Below, piece by piece: positions 35,163 to 44,129 of a DNA stretch of 64,000 nucleotides. A program made the position numbers and the translations under genes. The notes under the pieces were generated by a model. That model saw only the letters and a list, made by a program, of their open reading frames with translations. It was not told where the DNA came from and made no database searches. Every line of letters starts with the position of its first letter. Positions within the stretch are counted from its first letter, which is position 1. The stretch is from G963675935 sp963719005 (lineage in GTDB: Bacteria > Planctomycetota > Planctomycetia > Pirellulales > Thermoguttaceae): positions 372,001 to 436,000 of the forward strand of contig CAVRAR010000001.1 in assembly GCA_963719005.1 (NCBI GenBank), written 5' to 3'.

Positions 35163-36652
35163 GTGTGAGCGTCAGATTTGTGGTGGCGTCAGTTGGGGGG
35201 AGGATTCCAGAAGGAGTCCCAGCAGATGCGCTCGCTGAGGTATAGGGCACGGAGGTGGCAGACGGCATCCGAGCCTTCCTCGCCCCAACGCATCCCGCCT
35301 CCTTTGAGTCGGTTTCCCACCACTGTTTTGCAGGCCGACTCCACCGGGCCTGAACCTATCTGCCAACCGTTGCCGACATAGGTCGGATAGTCCATGCGGT
35401 GCTCGTGATTCTGGAAGTATTGCAGCGTCTTGCGATGCACTTCCCGAACCGCCGACGAGGCCGCTGCAAGTTCCATCTCTTCCAACCGCCGCCGCACCGT
35501 CTGGCCACCTTCGTGTTTCAAGCGATGACACATGTCGTCGAGCCACGTTTGTCGCGAGGCTTCGTCTTCACCATACAGCGCCTGCCCTAATTCCACCAGA
35601 TACTCCTTGACATGGTAGAAATCGAGAATGCGCACTGCCTTGGGGAAAAATCGCTTGAAGAACGACTCCAAGCCCGCGCCGCCATCGCTCAGCGCGATCT
35701 GTTGATCGGCGTTGGCCCAACCGACCTCCAATGCCTCGCGGTGAAGTTGCCGTCCGAGGTCGTCAAGCTCGAAAAACCCCGATAAATAGCGGACTTGACG
35801 CAGTGGCGGACGCTTCGCATCGTGCTCGTTTCGCGGGTTGTAGACCATGCCCACGTAAGCCATCCGACCCTCAGCGCGACTGCCGCGCAGTCCTTGCTGG
35901 CGTACCCCGGTGGCGTCCAGGCTCACGTAGGCACATCGTCGTCCATGCGCGTCGCGTTGCCACTCCCAGTCGCGCGTTGGCCCCAGCGATTTTCCTTCGT
36001 CGAGTTGCTGGCGAACGCGCTGGCCAGCGGCTTCCGTGGTTCGCTCAACCGTGGATTCGCTCAGTCGCAGCCCTGCCATTTTCCGCAACGCCCGCTCGGC
36101 ACCGTGGGCAAAGCTGCCCAACAGGCCAGCCATCGCCACGATCTCCTCTGCTGCGGCAGTCAGCCTGATCGGCTTCAATTGCAGGGGGCGCTCCCACGGC
36201 TTGTGACCACATCGGCAATGCCGGCAGTGATAGTACGCCGCGTCAACGTCGATCGGCCCCATCAAGCTTACGATGGCGCGCGTCCGCCAGCCGAGGAAAC
36301 GTGCGTCGCCGCCGCAATCTGGGCAGACAGCGCTGCTGCCTTGGTACCCCCTTTTTTCCGGTCGTTGACCGTTGCTTCCAGAGCCTGCGCCCCCATCCGC
36401 AGCACCTTGTCTCGCAAGACGAACTCGGTTTCTCCGAACAATTGGTCGTCCCGCTTGCCAACCATTAGCTCGGCGATTTGCCAAATCTCTCGATCCATCG
36501 CTTTCGACAAAACATCATGTACACGTTGGACTTCGGCCAATTCCTCAGGCGTGCGACCCATAGCCTTCCCCTCCTGGTTCGGCGGAAAATAGGTAAACCT
36601 CCTCGCGAAAGCAGCTTAATACCGAATTTCCCACCTACAATCAAGACGCTCA
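35163..36652 (-). mobile_element. ISKra4-type insertion sequence
   Basis: About 1490 bases. Terminal inverted repeats: left tgagcgtcagatttgtggtgg (35166 on), right end reverse complement tgagcgtcttgattgtaggtgg. Both sides are bordered by the same 12 bases, aactcccctctc (35151-35162 and 36653-36664), which I read as the target duplication. The target lies in a family C palindrome, of which the rest continues at 36657-36692. Confidence 0.8.
35189..36561 (-). CDS. ISKra4 family transposase, read through a -1 frameshift
   Basis: Two overlapping frames. The first (36561 to about 36268) begins MGRTPEELAEVQRVHDVLSK and ends near ATVNDRKKGG; the second (to 35189) holds CPDCGGDARFLG zinc knuckle, AAYYHCRHCRCG, and catalytic region DGGAGLESFFKRFFP, DFYHVKEYLVELG and GNGWQIGSGPVESACK. 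The frames meet at a run of six A followed by five G (36349-36358 on the opposite strand), where slipping back one base joins RKKG to YQGSSAVCPDC. That tract is a plausible programmed -1 site, as in several IS families; an assembly error is the alternative. Confidence 0.85.
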
Positions 36653-36692
36653 AACTCCCCTCTCCCTTTGGGAGAGAGGCAGGGGGTGAGGG
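36653..36692. repeat. Family C palindrome, IS target
   Basis: ctcccctctccctttgggag with aggcagggggtgaggg after it. The ISKra4-type element inserted in or next to this repeat and duplicated its left part. Confidence 0.65.
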
Positions 36693-36700
36693 CTTCTCGC

Positions 36701-36779
36701 TGTGTGCCACTGCTTCGCAGAAGCAGTGCCAACCGCAACTCGCCGCCCCAGCACTGCTTGTACCAATCAGTGGCACACG
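36701..36779. repeat. Family E repeat, diverged copy
   Basis: gtgtgccactgcttcgcaga and ggcactgcttgtaccaatcagtggcacac type arms; same layout as 28110-28186 but with more mismatches. It lies between the IS and the cupin gene stop. Confidence 0.65.
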
Positions 36780-36783
36780 CGAT

Positions 36784-37155
36784 TCACGCCCTCCTTGGTC
36801 TCGCTCGTTCATCGTCGAACGCCATCGGCGGCGTTCCAAAGATGACGAACTCCAATTCCTGCCCTGGCTCGATCTGCAAGGCGTGCGACGTACCGGCCGG
36901 AATGATGACGACGCTGCCCGGCCGCAGTCGGTAGGGCTTTCCATCGAGCTTTATCGTGCCGGCGCCTGAGAGCACATAATACACTTCATCGTAGCCGGTG
37001 TGGAAGAACGGCGGCAGGCCGTCCGTGGCGGCCACACTCACATTGGCGACCCCGCCTTCGCCGCCGGTAACGATGCGCTGCATCTTGCCGAACGGCCAAT
37101 CGGCCGCCGGCGTTTCATCGCGATGGCGCACCAGGGGTTGTTTCTCGCAAATCAT
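36784..37155 (-). CDS. Cupin domain protein
   Basis: 123 residues forming a single beta-barrel cupin. Motif 1 is seen in GLPPFFHTGYDEVYYVLSGAG (metal ligands His and Glu) and motif 2 in LRPGSVVIIPAGTSHALQI (His). Conserved-region content is normal and the start (ATG at 37155 after aaaaaggga) is supported. Such small cupins often are sugar isomerase/epimerase-like or dioxygenase-like; substrate cannot be read from the sequence. It diverges from mutS, sharing a promoter region of under 100 bases. Confidence 0.85.
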   Translation of the reverse strand: MICEKQPLVRHRDETPAADWPFGKMQRIVTGGEGGVANVSVAATDGLPPFFHTGYDEVYYVLSGAGTIKLDGKPYRLRPGSVVIIPAGTSHALQIEPGQELEFVIFGTPPMAFDDERARPRRA

Positions 37156-37251
37156 CGGGCGGCTCCCTTTTTCATTCCGCGTGTCTCGGGTATTCTACAT
37201 GGAAATCTCGGCAACGCAACGCCCGCTACCGGTTGGCCGCAGGGATCCGAA

Positions 37252-39932
37252 ATGACCGCCACTCCCATGATGAAACAGTACGAGGAGGCGAAACGGGCGT
37301 GCCCCGATGCGCTGCTGCTGTTTCGCATGGGCGACTTCTACGAGATGTTCCACGACGACGCCAAGACGGCCGCTCGCGTGCTGAATCTCGCGCTGACCAG
37401 CCGCGAAAAAGGGGAAAACGCCGTGCCGATGGCGGGCTTTCCCTACCATCAGTTGCAAAGCTATCTGGCCAAGTTGATCGCCGCCGGAATGCGCGCGGCC
37501 GTGTGCGAGCAGGTCGAAGATCCGAAATTGGCGAAGGGGCTCGTCCGCCGCGAGGTGACTCGCATCGTTACGCCAGGCACCGTCACCGACGACGCCCTGC
37601 TCGATCCCGCGAAAGCAATTTCCTGGCGGCCGTGGCCCCCGGCGATCCGGCGGGCATGGCTTGGGTCGAGCTTTCCACCGGCCGATTCGTCGCCGCTGGC
37701 TTTCCCGCGCGGCAGTTGGCCGACCAGTTGGCGCGAATCTCGCCGGCCGAATGTCTGCTGAGCGACGACGGTACGCCGCTGCCGCCGCACTTGAACGACC
37801 GGATGATGGTCACGCGCCGCCCGGCCTGGGCGTTCTCGCAGCAGACGGCCCGGCAGGTGTTGGCCAAGCACTTCGGCACCGTCGGGCTGGAAGGCTTCGG
37901 CTTCTCCGACGCCCCGGCCGACGCCCAGGCGATTCGCGCCGCCGGGGCCGTGCTCGACTATCTCACCGAGACGCAAAAAAGCTCGCTCGAACACATCGAC
38001 CGGCTGCTGCCGTATCGCAGCTTGGGCACGTTGGAAATCGACGAGTCGAGCCGCCGCAGCCTAGAGATCACACGCACAATCCGCGACGGCCGCCGCGAGG
38101 GCTCGCTGCTCTGGGTGCTCGACCGAACCGTCACGGCAATGGGCTCGCGAATGCTGGCCGAATGGGTGGCCAACCCGCTGACCGATCTGGCCGCGATTCG
38201 CGCCCGGCTCGACGCCGTCGAAGAGTTGGTCGCTAATCAGCCGTTGTGCGCCGATTTGCACGAGTCGTTGCGGCGGATTTATGACGTGGAGCGGTTGCTA
38301 GCTCGCGTGGCCACGGGACGAACTAGCCCGCGCGACCTGAGTTTTCTCGGACGCACGTTACGCATGCTTCCCACGGTAAAGGCGAAGCTGACGGGCCGGC
38401 GGAGCGAGCTGTTGACGACGCTTGAAGGGGCGATCGATCTCTGCCCCGAGCTTCGTGCGACGCTCGACGCGGCGCTGGCCGACGAGTGCCCCTTGGCGAG
38501 CACTGAGGGCGGGTTTATCCGCGACGGGTTCAGCGCCGAATTGGAAGCACTGCGCGAGTTGGCCCACGGCGGCAAGCAGTGGATCGCCCGCTACCAGGCC
38601 CAAGAGATCGAGCGGACCGGCATTCCCACGTTGAAAGTCGGCTTCAACAAGGTCTTCGGCTACTACATCGAGATCGGCAACGCCCATCGCGAAAAGATAC
38701 CCGCCGATTACATCCGCAAGCAGACGATCAAAAACGCCGAGCGTTACATCACGCCGGAGTTGAAGGAGTACGAGGAGAAAGTGTTGACGGCCGACGAGAA
38801 GGCCAAGGAGTTGGAATACCGTCTCTTCGTCGAACTGCGGAACGTTGTGGCGGCCGATCGGCGGCGGATGCAATCGACGGCCGCGGCGCTGGCCGAGATC
38901 GACGTGCTGGTCTCGCTGGCCGAGTTGGCGCGGCAGCGGAATTACTGTCGGCCGCAGGTTGTCGAAGAACCGGTGCTGCGGATCATCGACGGCCGGCACC
39001 CGGTCCTGGACGTCGTCGAGCCGGAAGGGAAGTTCGTCCCGAACGATACGCTCGCCGGTCCCGCCGTTCGCGGCTTTGCAGCGAACCACCAAGACAGCAA
39101 TCTCTGCGAAAGCGAAAGCGGTTTTGTGCTGTTAATCACCGGCCCGAACATGGCGGGCAAGAGCACCTACATCCGCCAGGTGGCGCTGCTGACGCTTATG
39201 GCCCAGATCGGCAGCTTCGTGCCGGCGCGCGAGGCCGCCATCGGCGTGGCCGACCGAATCTTCGCTCGCGTCGGCGCGAGCGATGAGCTGACCCGCGGCC
39301 AGAGCACGTTCATGGTCGAAATGACCGAGACCGCGAGGATTCTGAACACCGCCACGTCGCGCAGCCTGGTGATTCTCGACGAGATCGGCCGCGGCACTAG
39401 CACCTACGACGGCATGTCGCTGGCGTGGTCGGTCGTCGAGCACCTGCACGAGCACGTCGGCTGCCGCACCCTCTTCGCCACGCACTACCACGAGCTAACC
39501 GATCTGGAGAAATCGCTGCCGGGCGTGAAGAATCTGAACGTGGCGGTCCGCGAGTGGCAGGACGACGTCGTCTTTTTGCACAAGATCGTCGAGGGGGCGG
39601 CCGACAAAAGCTACGGAATCCACGTCGCCCGCCTGGCCGGCGTGCCGCGCGCGGTGATCGAGCGGTCGAAGGACATTCTGGCCCAGTTGGAAGAAGAACA
39701 TCTCGACGCCTCGGGCCGCGCGAAAATCGCTCGGCCCGTAAAGGAGTCGAGGAAGACGCACCTGCAACTGACGCTCTTCGGCCCGGCCGATCATCCGCTG
39801 TTGGACGAACTGCGGCGGCTCGATTTGAACAACGTCACGCCAATTCAGGCGATCCAATTGCTCCAACGGTGGCAGGAAGAATTGAGCAAGGAGAAGACCG
39901 TCCCCTCTCCCGCCGGGAGAGGGTTAGGGTGA
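37252..39932 (+). CDS. mutS: DNA mismatch repair protein MutS (frameshifted near residue 120)
   Basis: Recognises mismatches and triggers repair with MutL. The N-terminal part (MKQYEEAKRACPDALLLFRMGDFYEMF, the Phe-x-Glu mismatch wedge) lies in one frame to about 37608; the rest, from RESNFLAAVAPGDPAG on, continues in the next frame to 39932. One missing C in the CCC at 37606-37608 would join them as LLDPRESNF. ATPase motifs are intact: Walker A GPNMAGKST near 632, Walker B LVILDEIGRGTSTYDG and the THYHEL loop. The final residues, VPSPAGRGLG, come from a family C palindrome. Start ATG at 37252 follows aggga. If real, the frameshift would give a mutator; an assembly indel is more likely. Confidence 0.93.
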
Positions 39933-39935
39933 GGG
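39900..39935. repeat. Family C palindrome over the mutS stop
   Basis: cccctctcccgccgggagag followed by ggttagggtga; it supplies the last codons and the stop codon of mutS. Confidence 0.6.
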
Positions 39936-40004
39936 CAGTCCTCGTTCCCACGCTCTGCGTGGGAACCAGAGTCATTCGCTACGTAATCTTGGAATAATCG
40001 CACT

Positions 40005-41240
40005 ATGATCAATACCTCTGATTCGTCCCGTCTCTCCGCCATCCACCCCGACGCCTGGCTGCTCGATCCGGCCATCACCTTTCTCAACCACGGCTCGTTC
40101 GGGGCCTGCCCGCGGGTTGTGCTGGAACGGCAACACGAGCTTCGGCTGGAAATGGAGCGAGAGCCGGTCGATTTTCTCGTGCGGAAGATGACGCCGCTGG
40201 TTGACGAGTCTCGCGAGGCGATCGCCCGGCTCATCGGGGCCGATCCGGCGGACGTCGTCTTCGTGCAGAACGCCACCGCGGGCGTCAATAGCGTGATGCG
40301 TTCGCTCGAATTCCGCCCCGGCGACGAAATCCTCGTCACCGCGCACGACTACAACGCCTGCCGCAACGTCATTCGCTACGTCGCCCAACGAACGGGCGCG
40401 GTCGTGGTCCAGGCCGACGTGCCGCTGCCGATCAGCTCGTCGCGGCAGGTAACTGATGCGATACTGGAGCGGGTAACGCCGCGGACGCGAGTGGCCATGC
40501 TCGATCACATCACCAGCCCGACGGCCCTGGTCTTTCCCATCGAGGAAATCGTGCGCGAGTTGGACCGCCGCGGCGTCGATACGCTGGTCGACGGCGCCCA
40601 CGGGCTGGCTATGGTCCCGCTGAACATGAATCGTCTGGGAGCGGCCTACTACACCGGCAATTGCCACAAATGGCTCTGCGCCCCGAAGGCCGTGGGCTTT
40701 CTGCACGTCCGCCGCGACCGGCAGCAGGGCATCCAGCCGACTATCGTCAGTCACGGTTGGAACAAGCCGCGGCCTGGCTATTCCCCGTTCCAAGACGCTT
40801 TCGATTGGCCCGGCACCCTCGATCCGACCCCCTGGTTCTGCATCGCCGACTGCATTCGCTTCCTCGACGGCCTGATGCCCGGCGGGCTGGAAGCGTTAAT
40901 GCGGCGCAACCACGATCTGGCGATATTCGGGCAGCGAATCCTCTGCCAACGGCTCGGGCTCGCGCCGGTCGGCGTCGAGTCGATGCTCGGTTCGATGGCG
41001 GCGGTTCACTTGCCCGACAACGCGGCAGCCTTCGACGCCCAAGGCCAGCCGCAGCCCGCCGAGGAATACCGTCTGAACAATGAACTGTTTGCGGAATTCA
41101 AGGTCGAGGTTCCGACGTTCTATTGGCCCGCCGCCCCGAAGACACTCCTGCGCGTCTGCGCCCATGCCTACAACCATCCGGCCCAGTACGAGCGGCTGGC
41201 GGAGGTGCTGAGACTCAAGGGGATGGCGAAGCTCGGGTAA
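40005..41240 (+). CDS. Class V aminotransferase, isopenicillin-N-epimerase-like
   Basis: 411 residues, PLP enzyme of the class V/isopenicillin-N epimerase branch. The Schiff-base Lys is in TGNCHKWLCAPKAVGFLHV (about 222). Other features are the substrate region FLNHGSFGACPRVV at the start, HDYNACRNVIRYVA and VDGAHGLAMVPLNMN with the Asp that binds the cofactor ring. The family covers cysteine-sulfinate, isopenicillin and sugar-type chemistries, so exact substrate is unknown. It follows mutS and a repeat; it is probably independently transcribed. Confidence 0.88.
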   Translation: MINTSDSSRLSAIHPDAWLLDPAITFLNHGSFGACPRVVLERQHELRLEMEREPVDFLVRKMTPLVDESREAIARLIGADPADVVFVQNATAGVNSVMRSLEFRPGDEILVTAHDYNACRNVIRYVAQRTGAVVVQADVPLPISSSRQVTDAILERVTPRTRVAMLDHITSPTALVFPIEEIVRELDRRGVDTLVDGAHGLAMVPLNMNRLGAAYYTGNCHKWLCAPKAVGFLHVRRDRQQGIQPTIVSHGWNKPRPGYSPFQDAFDWPGTLDPTPWFCIADCIRFLDGLMPGGLEALMRRNHDLAIFGQRILCQRLGLAPVGVESMLGSMAAVHLPDNAAAFDAQGQPQPAEEYRLNNELFAEFKVEVPTFYWPAAPKTLLRVCAHAYNHPAQYERLAEVLRLKGMAKLG

Positions 41241-41284
41241 CGAAAAGAAATCGTCTGTCAACCCTCTGAAATAGGATCAAGATC

Positions 41285-41569
41285 ATGGGTTTCTTCGACG
41301 CACTTTCATTTCTCCTTGCCGCCGGATTCCTGGTGGCGGCTTTCGTGCGGCAAAAGGTCGCCGGCACCGAGGCGTTCCAAAAAGCCATGATGCTGTTCTT
41401 CGCCGCCTTGGTCCTCCACGATCTGGTGCCGGGGCTCCCCGTAGTGGGGCAGTTCCTGGGTATCGCGGCGCTCGTCGGCTATGCCGTTGCGTTGTGGAGC
41501 TTCCGTGATCTATGTTTGGCCCTGGCGGCGCGGGATGGTTCCAGCCAACGCGGTGGCGATGAGTCTTAG
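41285..41569 (+). CDS. Small hypothetical membrane protein
   Basis: 94 residues with two or three hydrophobic segments, ALSFLLAAGFLVAAFVRQ, AMMLFFAALVLHDLVPGL and FLGIAALVGYAVALWSF, and a polar tail. It starts 45 bases after the aminotransferase on the same strand, so it may be in its operon. The family is unknown to me. It does not extend into the convergent bshB1 gene (gap of 12 bases). Confidence 0.6.
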   Translation: MGFFDALSFLLAAGFLVAAFVRQKVAGTEAFQKAMMLFFAALVLHDLVPGLPVVGQFLGIAALVGYAVALWSFRDLCLALAARDGSSQRGGDES

Positions 41570-41580
41570 CCCGCGCTCCC

Positions 41581-42312
41581 CTATAGGATTCCCTTCATCG
41601 TCGCCAACCCCATCGGTTCCCGGCTGGCGAACGGTTCGCCGTAGCGTGTGCCGATCAGCGATCCCCAGAACCCCGCTTGATCGCGGAGACGATCGATGAT
41701 CGGAAAGGCTGGGGCAGCACTGAGGGGGACAGTCCCATTTTCGCTGAGACGAACATCGGGACAGTCCCCGGCGAACTGGCTGCGGTAACATTCGAGTGCG
41801 GCTCGCTTCTTCTCCCAGAAATCGCTGATGTCGAGCACGAACGCCGGCTGCGGAAGGATGCGCAGGTGGACGCAGTAGTAATAGAAGATCCGCTCGGGAT
41901 AGAACGGTTCGCCGGGCATGTCGGTCTTTGTCAGCTTCGACCAGAACCGGGCGGCCTCGGTCAGTTGCGTCGCGGCGACGTGATCGGGATGGGCGTCGAT
42001 CCAATAAGGGGCGAAAATCCAGCGCGGCCGCGTGCGACGGAAAACCGTGGCCAGCGCTGCCCGAGCCGCAATCGTCGGCTCCAGCGTGCGGTTCGGCAGA
42101 CCGAGATTCTCGCGCCAGGGAAGACCGAGGATTTTGCTCGCCTCGGCCGTTTCGCGCCGGCGAATCTCCGGCGACCCGTGCGGCGTCGGTTCCCCGTCGG
42201 TCAGATCGAGCACCCCGACGGCCAACCCTTCCGCCAGGAACTTCAGAATCGCCCCGCCCATGCCCAATTCGGCATCGTCGGGATGGGGAGCGACAACGAG
42301 AATGTCGAGCAT
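41581..42312 (-). CDS. bshB1: PIG-L family deacetylase, probably BshB1 (bacillithiol pathway)
   Basis: Zn-dependent deacetylase; BshB removes acetyl from GlcNAc-malate in bacillithiol synthesis. Motifs: VVAPHPDDAELGMGGA (His, Asp, Asp zinc site) and YWIDAHPDHVAA (second His). Other BshB-like blocks are LTDGEPTPHGSPEIRRRE, GLPWRENLGLPNRTLEP and FYYYCVHLRI. The start is the ATG at 42312 (MLDILVVAPH); two in-frame ATGs further up are weaker. A family A palindrome is read in frame near the C-terminal third (GDCPDVRLSENGTVPLS), where the standard protein has a short loop. BshA and BshC are not in the window. Confidence 0.85.
   Translation of the reverse strand: MLDILVVAPHPDDAELGMGGAILKFLAEGLAVGVLDLTDGEPTPHGSPEIRRRETAEASKILGLPWRENLGLPNRTLEPTIAARAALATVFRRTRPRWIFAPYWIDAHPDHVAATQLTEAARFWSKLTKTDMPGEPFYPERIFYYYCVHLRILPQPAFVLDISDFWEKKRAALECYRSQFAGDCPDVRLSENGTVPLSAAPAFPIIDRLRDQAGFWGSLIGTRYGEPFASREPMGLATMKGIL
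41722..41770. repeat. Family A palindrome inside bshB1
   Basis: agggggacagtcccattttc at 41723 pairs with gaacatcgggacagtcccc; arms of about 18 bp around gctgagac. It resembles the actB copy at 16854 (both contain tcccattttcgctgag or its complement). The bshB1 reading frame stays open. Confidence 0.75.
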
Positions 42313-42352
42313 AGTAATCATTGTATGCGCACAGAGACAGTTCAAATGGACA

Positions 42353-42457
42353 CTACCTGCCGAACAGCCAGTGAATGAGGGGCAGCAACAGGCAGATGAT
42401 TACCCCTATGAGCGGGAGGAAGAATATAGCGAGGAGTTCCCAACGCTGGTTCTTCAT
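42353..42457 (-). CDS. Very small membrane protein (34 residues)
   Basis: ATG at 42457, stop at 42353. The peptide is MKNQRWELLAIFFLPLIGVI followed by ICLLLPLIHWLFGR: a charged N-terminus, one continuous hydrophobic helix of about 24 residues and a basic end. This is typical of real small membrane proteins. It ends 40 bases upstream of the bshB1 start on the same strand. No strong ribosome site; could be chance. Confidence 0.4.
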   Translation of the reverse strand: MKNQRWELLAIFFLPLIGVIICLLLPLIHWLFGR

Positions 42458-42496
42458 GTCGAATCCCGTACTGCTGGTCCGGCGACGGGAAAACGG

Positions 42497-42610
42497 AAGG
42501 GGACAAAGGAGGTTGTCGAAGGGCGTTTCTCGACGATCTCAAGTTTTCGGCGACAACCACCTCCGTCCCCTCTGTCTTCTCCGCTGACCCCTGGCCCCTG
42601 GCCCCTGAAC
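42497..42610. repeat. Family B palindrome and cctggcccctg tract
   Basis: ggggacaaaggaggttgtcg (42499) pairs with cgacaaccacctccgtcccc (42551-42570). A following tract, gacccctggcccctggcccc (42586 on), matches the one inside pstC near 8100. Confidence 0.7.
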
Positions 42611-42613
42611 CCT

Positions 42614-43021
42614 CTATTGTTCGCCCAGCACGTCGTTCAACACGTCTTCGTTCACGTAGATCGGCAGCACCGGATTGCACGTGACCGCCACCGCGATGGC
42701 GTCGGACGGCCGGGCGTCGATCTCGACCAATTCGCCGTCGTGCCGCACCCGCAGCCGGGCGTAATACGTATGGTCCTTCAACTCGCTAATCACCACGTCC
42801 TGAAACTCGCCGCCGAGGTTCTCGACGACGTTGACGATCAGATCGTGCGTCAGCGGCCGTGGCGACGGATAGCCTTTCACGCGGCGGTCGATGCTCGTGG
42901 CCTCGAAGATGCCGATCAAGATGGGAAAGGTCCGCTCCCCCTCGATCTCCTTCAGGTAAATGACCTGCTGGTCGTTGACTTCGCTGATAATGATCCGGGA
43001 AAGTTCCATTGAAACTGGCAT
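42614..43021 (-). CDS. Bifunctional nuclease domain protein (DUF151)
   Basis: 135 residues from the ATG at 43021 (ggagaag site); longer upstream starts run into non-conserved sequence. The DUF151/BFN family signature is present: VIYLKEIEGERTFPILIGIFEA, then RPLTHDLIVNVVENLGGE, and DARPSDAIAVAVTCNPVLPIYV near the end. Members have reported RNase and DNase activity and are found in bacteria and plants; the physiological role remains open. Nothing else in the neighbourhood is linked to nucleic acid processing. Confidence 0.9.
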   Translation of the reverse strand: MPVSMELSRIIISEVNDQQVIYLKEIEGERTFPILIGIFEATSIDRRVKGYPSPRPLTHDLIVNVVENLGGEFQDVVISELKDHTYYARLRVRHDGELVEIDARPSDAIAVAVTCNPVLPIYVNEDVLNDVLGEQ

Positions 43022-43184
43022 GGCCGTCTTCTCCGCAAACGCGAGGAGTTCAATCCGATCGCCGCCGCTGGCCGCATATCGAGTAATTATAGGGCGGCGA
43101 CGGCGTGCGTCGCCAGTGGGCCCCCGAAAACCTAGGAACGCGAACGAGGCCTTCCCCTTGTAAGTGGGATGCCAATTCGCTATC

Positions 43185-43463
43185 ATGCCACGAATGAAAG
43201 AGTATCGTTACACGGACTATTTTGAGAAAGAAGTGCTTCGGAAGCGGCCCTATTTGCGGAAGGAGTGGTGTATCCGCGTCATCGAAAACCCAATCAGGGT
43301 AGAATTGCAGGAGCAGAATCGCTATCGTTTCTGCGGCGAGATTGAAGAGGAAGAGTTGGAGGGCCGGATTCTTCGAGTCGTAACCCTTGCGGACAGGGAG
43401 ACGGTAAACATCCGCCCAACCCGTCCTTGGCGGGGTCAATTACGGGAAATTGATCTGGCTTGA
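43185..43463 (+). CDS. Small hypothetical protein
   Basis: 92 residues (ATG at 43185; the ATG at 43194 is also possible). Content: YRYTDYFEKEVLRKRPYLRK, then CIRVIENPIRVELQEQ, RYRFCGEIEEEELEGRILRV and VTLADRETVNIRPTRPW. This pattern is like DUF4258/BrnT-type toxin-like small proteins (KEWCIRVIENPIRVE, RILRVVTL-DRETV) often paired with a partner, but no antitoxin-like ORF follows. The downstream neighbour is an IS66 remnant. Function unknown. Confidence 0.65.
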   Translation: MPRMKEYRYTDYFEKEVLRKRPYLRKEWCIRVIENPIRVELQEQNRYRFCGEIEEEELEGRILRVVTLADRETVNIRPTRPWRGQLREIDLA

Positions 43464-43539
43464 AGGTGGGATATTGGGTAATGCGTGGCCTTCATGAACG
43501 CCACGCTGTTGCATCCCCCCTGCGACAGTTTTCGCTTCC

Positions 43540-43860
43540 GATCACGGATCGGAACTCGCGGCGTTGGTGCGCGAGCTGCGACAAGAGGTAGCAGAACTAC
43601 GCCGAGAAGTCGTCAACCTGCGGCAACAGGTCGGCTACTGGCGGACAATGCATGCTCGGGCGGTGGAAAAGGGTGAGAAACTTCAGCGGGAACCTCCCCT
43701 CCGGGATTTGAGGATCGAGTACCGCACCCTCCAAAAGTTCCTCCAGTCGAAGCTCAAATCGCCGTTCCATCGGCTCCTCCTTTTCTTGAAACACCTTCCA
43801 AGGAAAGGCTTACTACCAAAAGAGTTAAAACCGGTCAATCTCAAGATACAGTCAAAGTAG
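43540..43860 (+). pseudogene. IS66 transposase N-terminal remnant
   Basis: The segment LRQEVAELRREVVNLRQQVG followed by YWRTMHARAVEKGEKLQ is the coiled-coil N-terminus of IS66-family TnpC proteins. After residue about 45 the sequence degenerates (REPPLRDLRIEYRTLQKF) with no helix-turn-helix or DDE domain. No TnpA/TnpB genes or terminal repeats are seen, so it is an old fragment, probably without function. Confidence 0.55.
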
Positions 43861-43994
43861 GAATGTGGGAATGACGGCAACTGAAATCGGCCGCAACGCT
43901 TCTGACAGTCGTATGGATTTTATCGACGATGACGGTCGCCATCGTGCCAAGGTTTCCCTTTTTTGTCGCCATTGAGAGATGCCGAAAATAGAGC

Positions 43995-44095
43995 GAGACG
44001 GAGGAGGTTGTCGGAGAGCGGCGAGGGGGACAGGCACATTTTTCAGCCCTCGAAGGGCCGAAAAATGAGCCAGTCCTCGGCCTGTCGTCCCCGTT
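43995..44095. repeat. Half family B plus family A palindrome
   Basis: gagacggaggaggttgtcgg (43995) lacks its partner. It is followed by ggggacaggcacatttttca and a copy-like right side, gccagtcctcggcctgtcgt, around agccctcgaagggccg. The region holds no gene. Confidence 0.6.
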
Positions 44096-44129
44096 GCCCA
44101 GTCACTTTACCACTGTTTTGCTCCCCGCC

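Noticed and set aside
35148..35167. FliG-like gene cut by the ISKra4-type element
   Set aside because: The stop codon lies before the duplicated target, and the sequence beyond the IS continues a palindromic repeat, not a FliG C-terminal domain.
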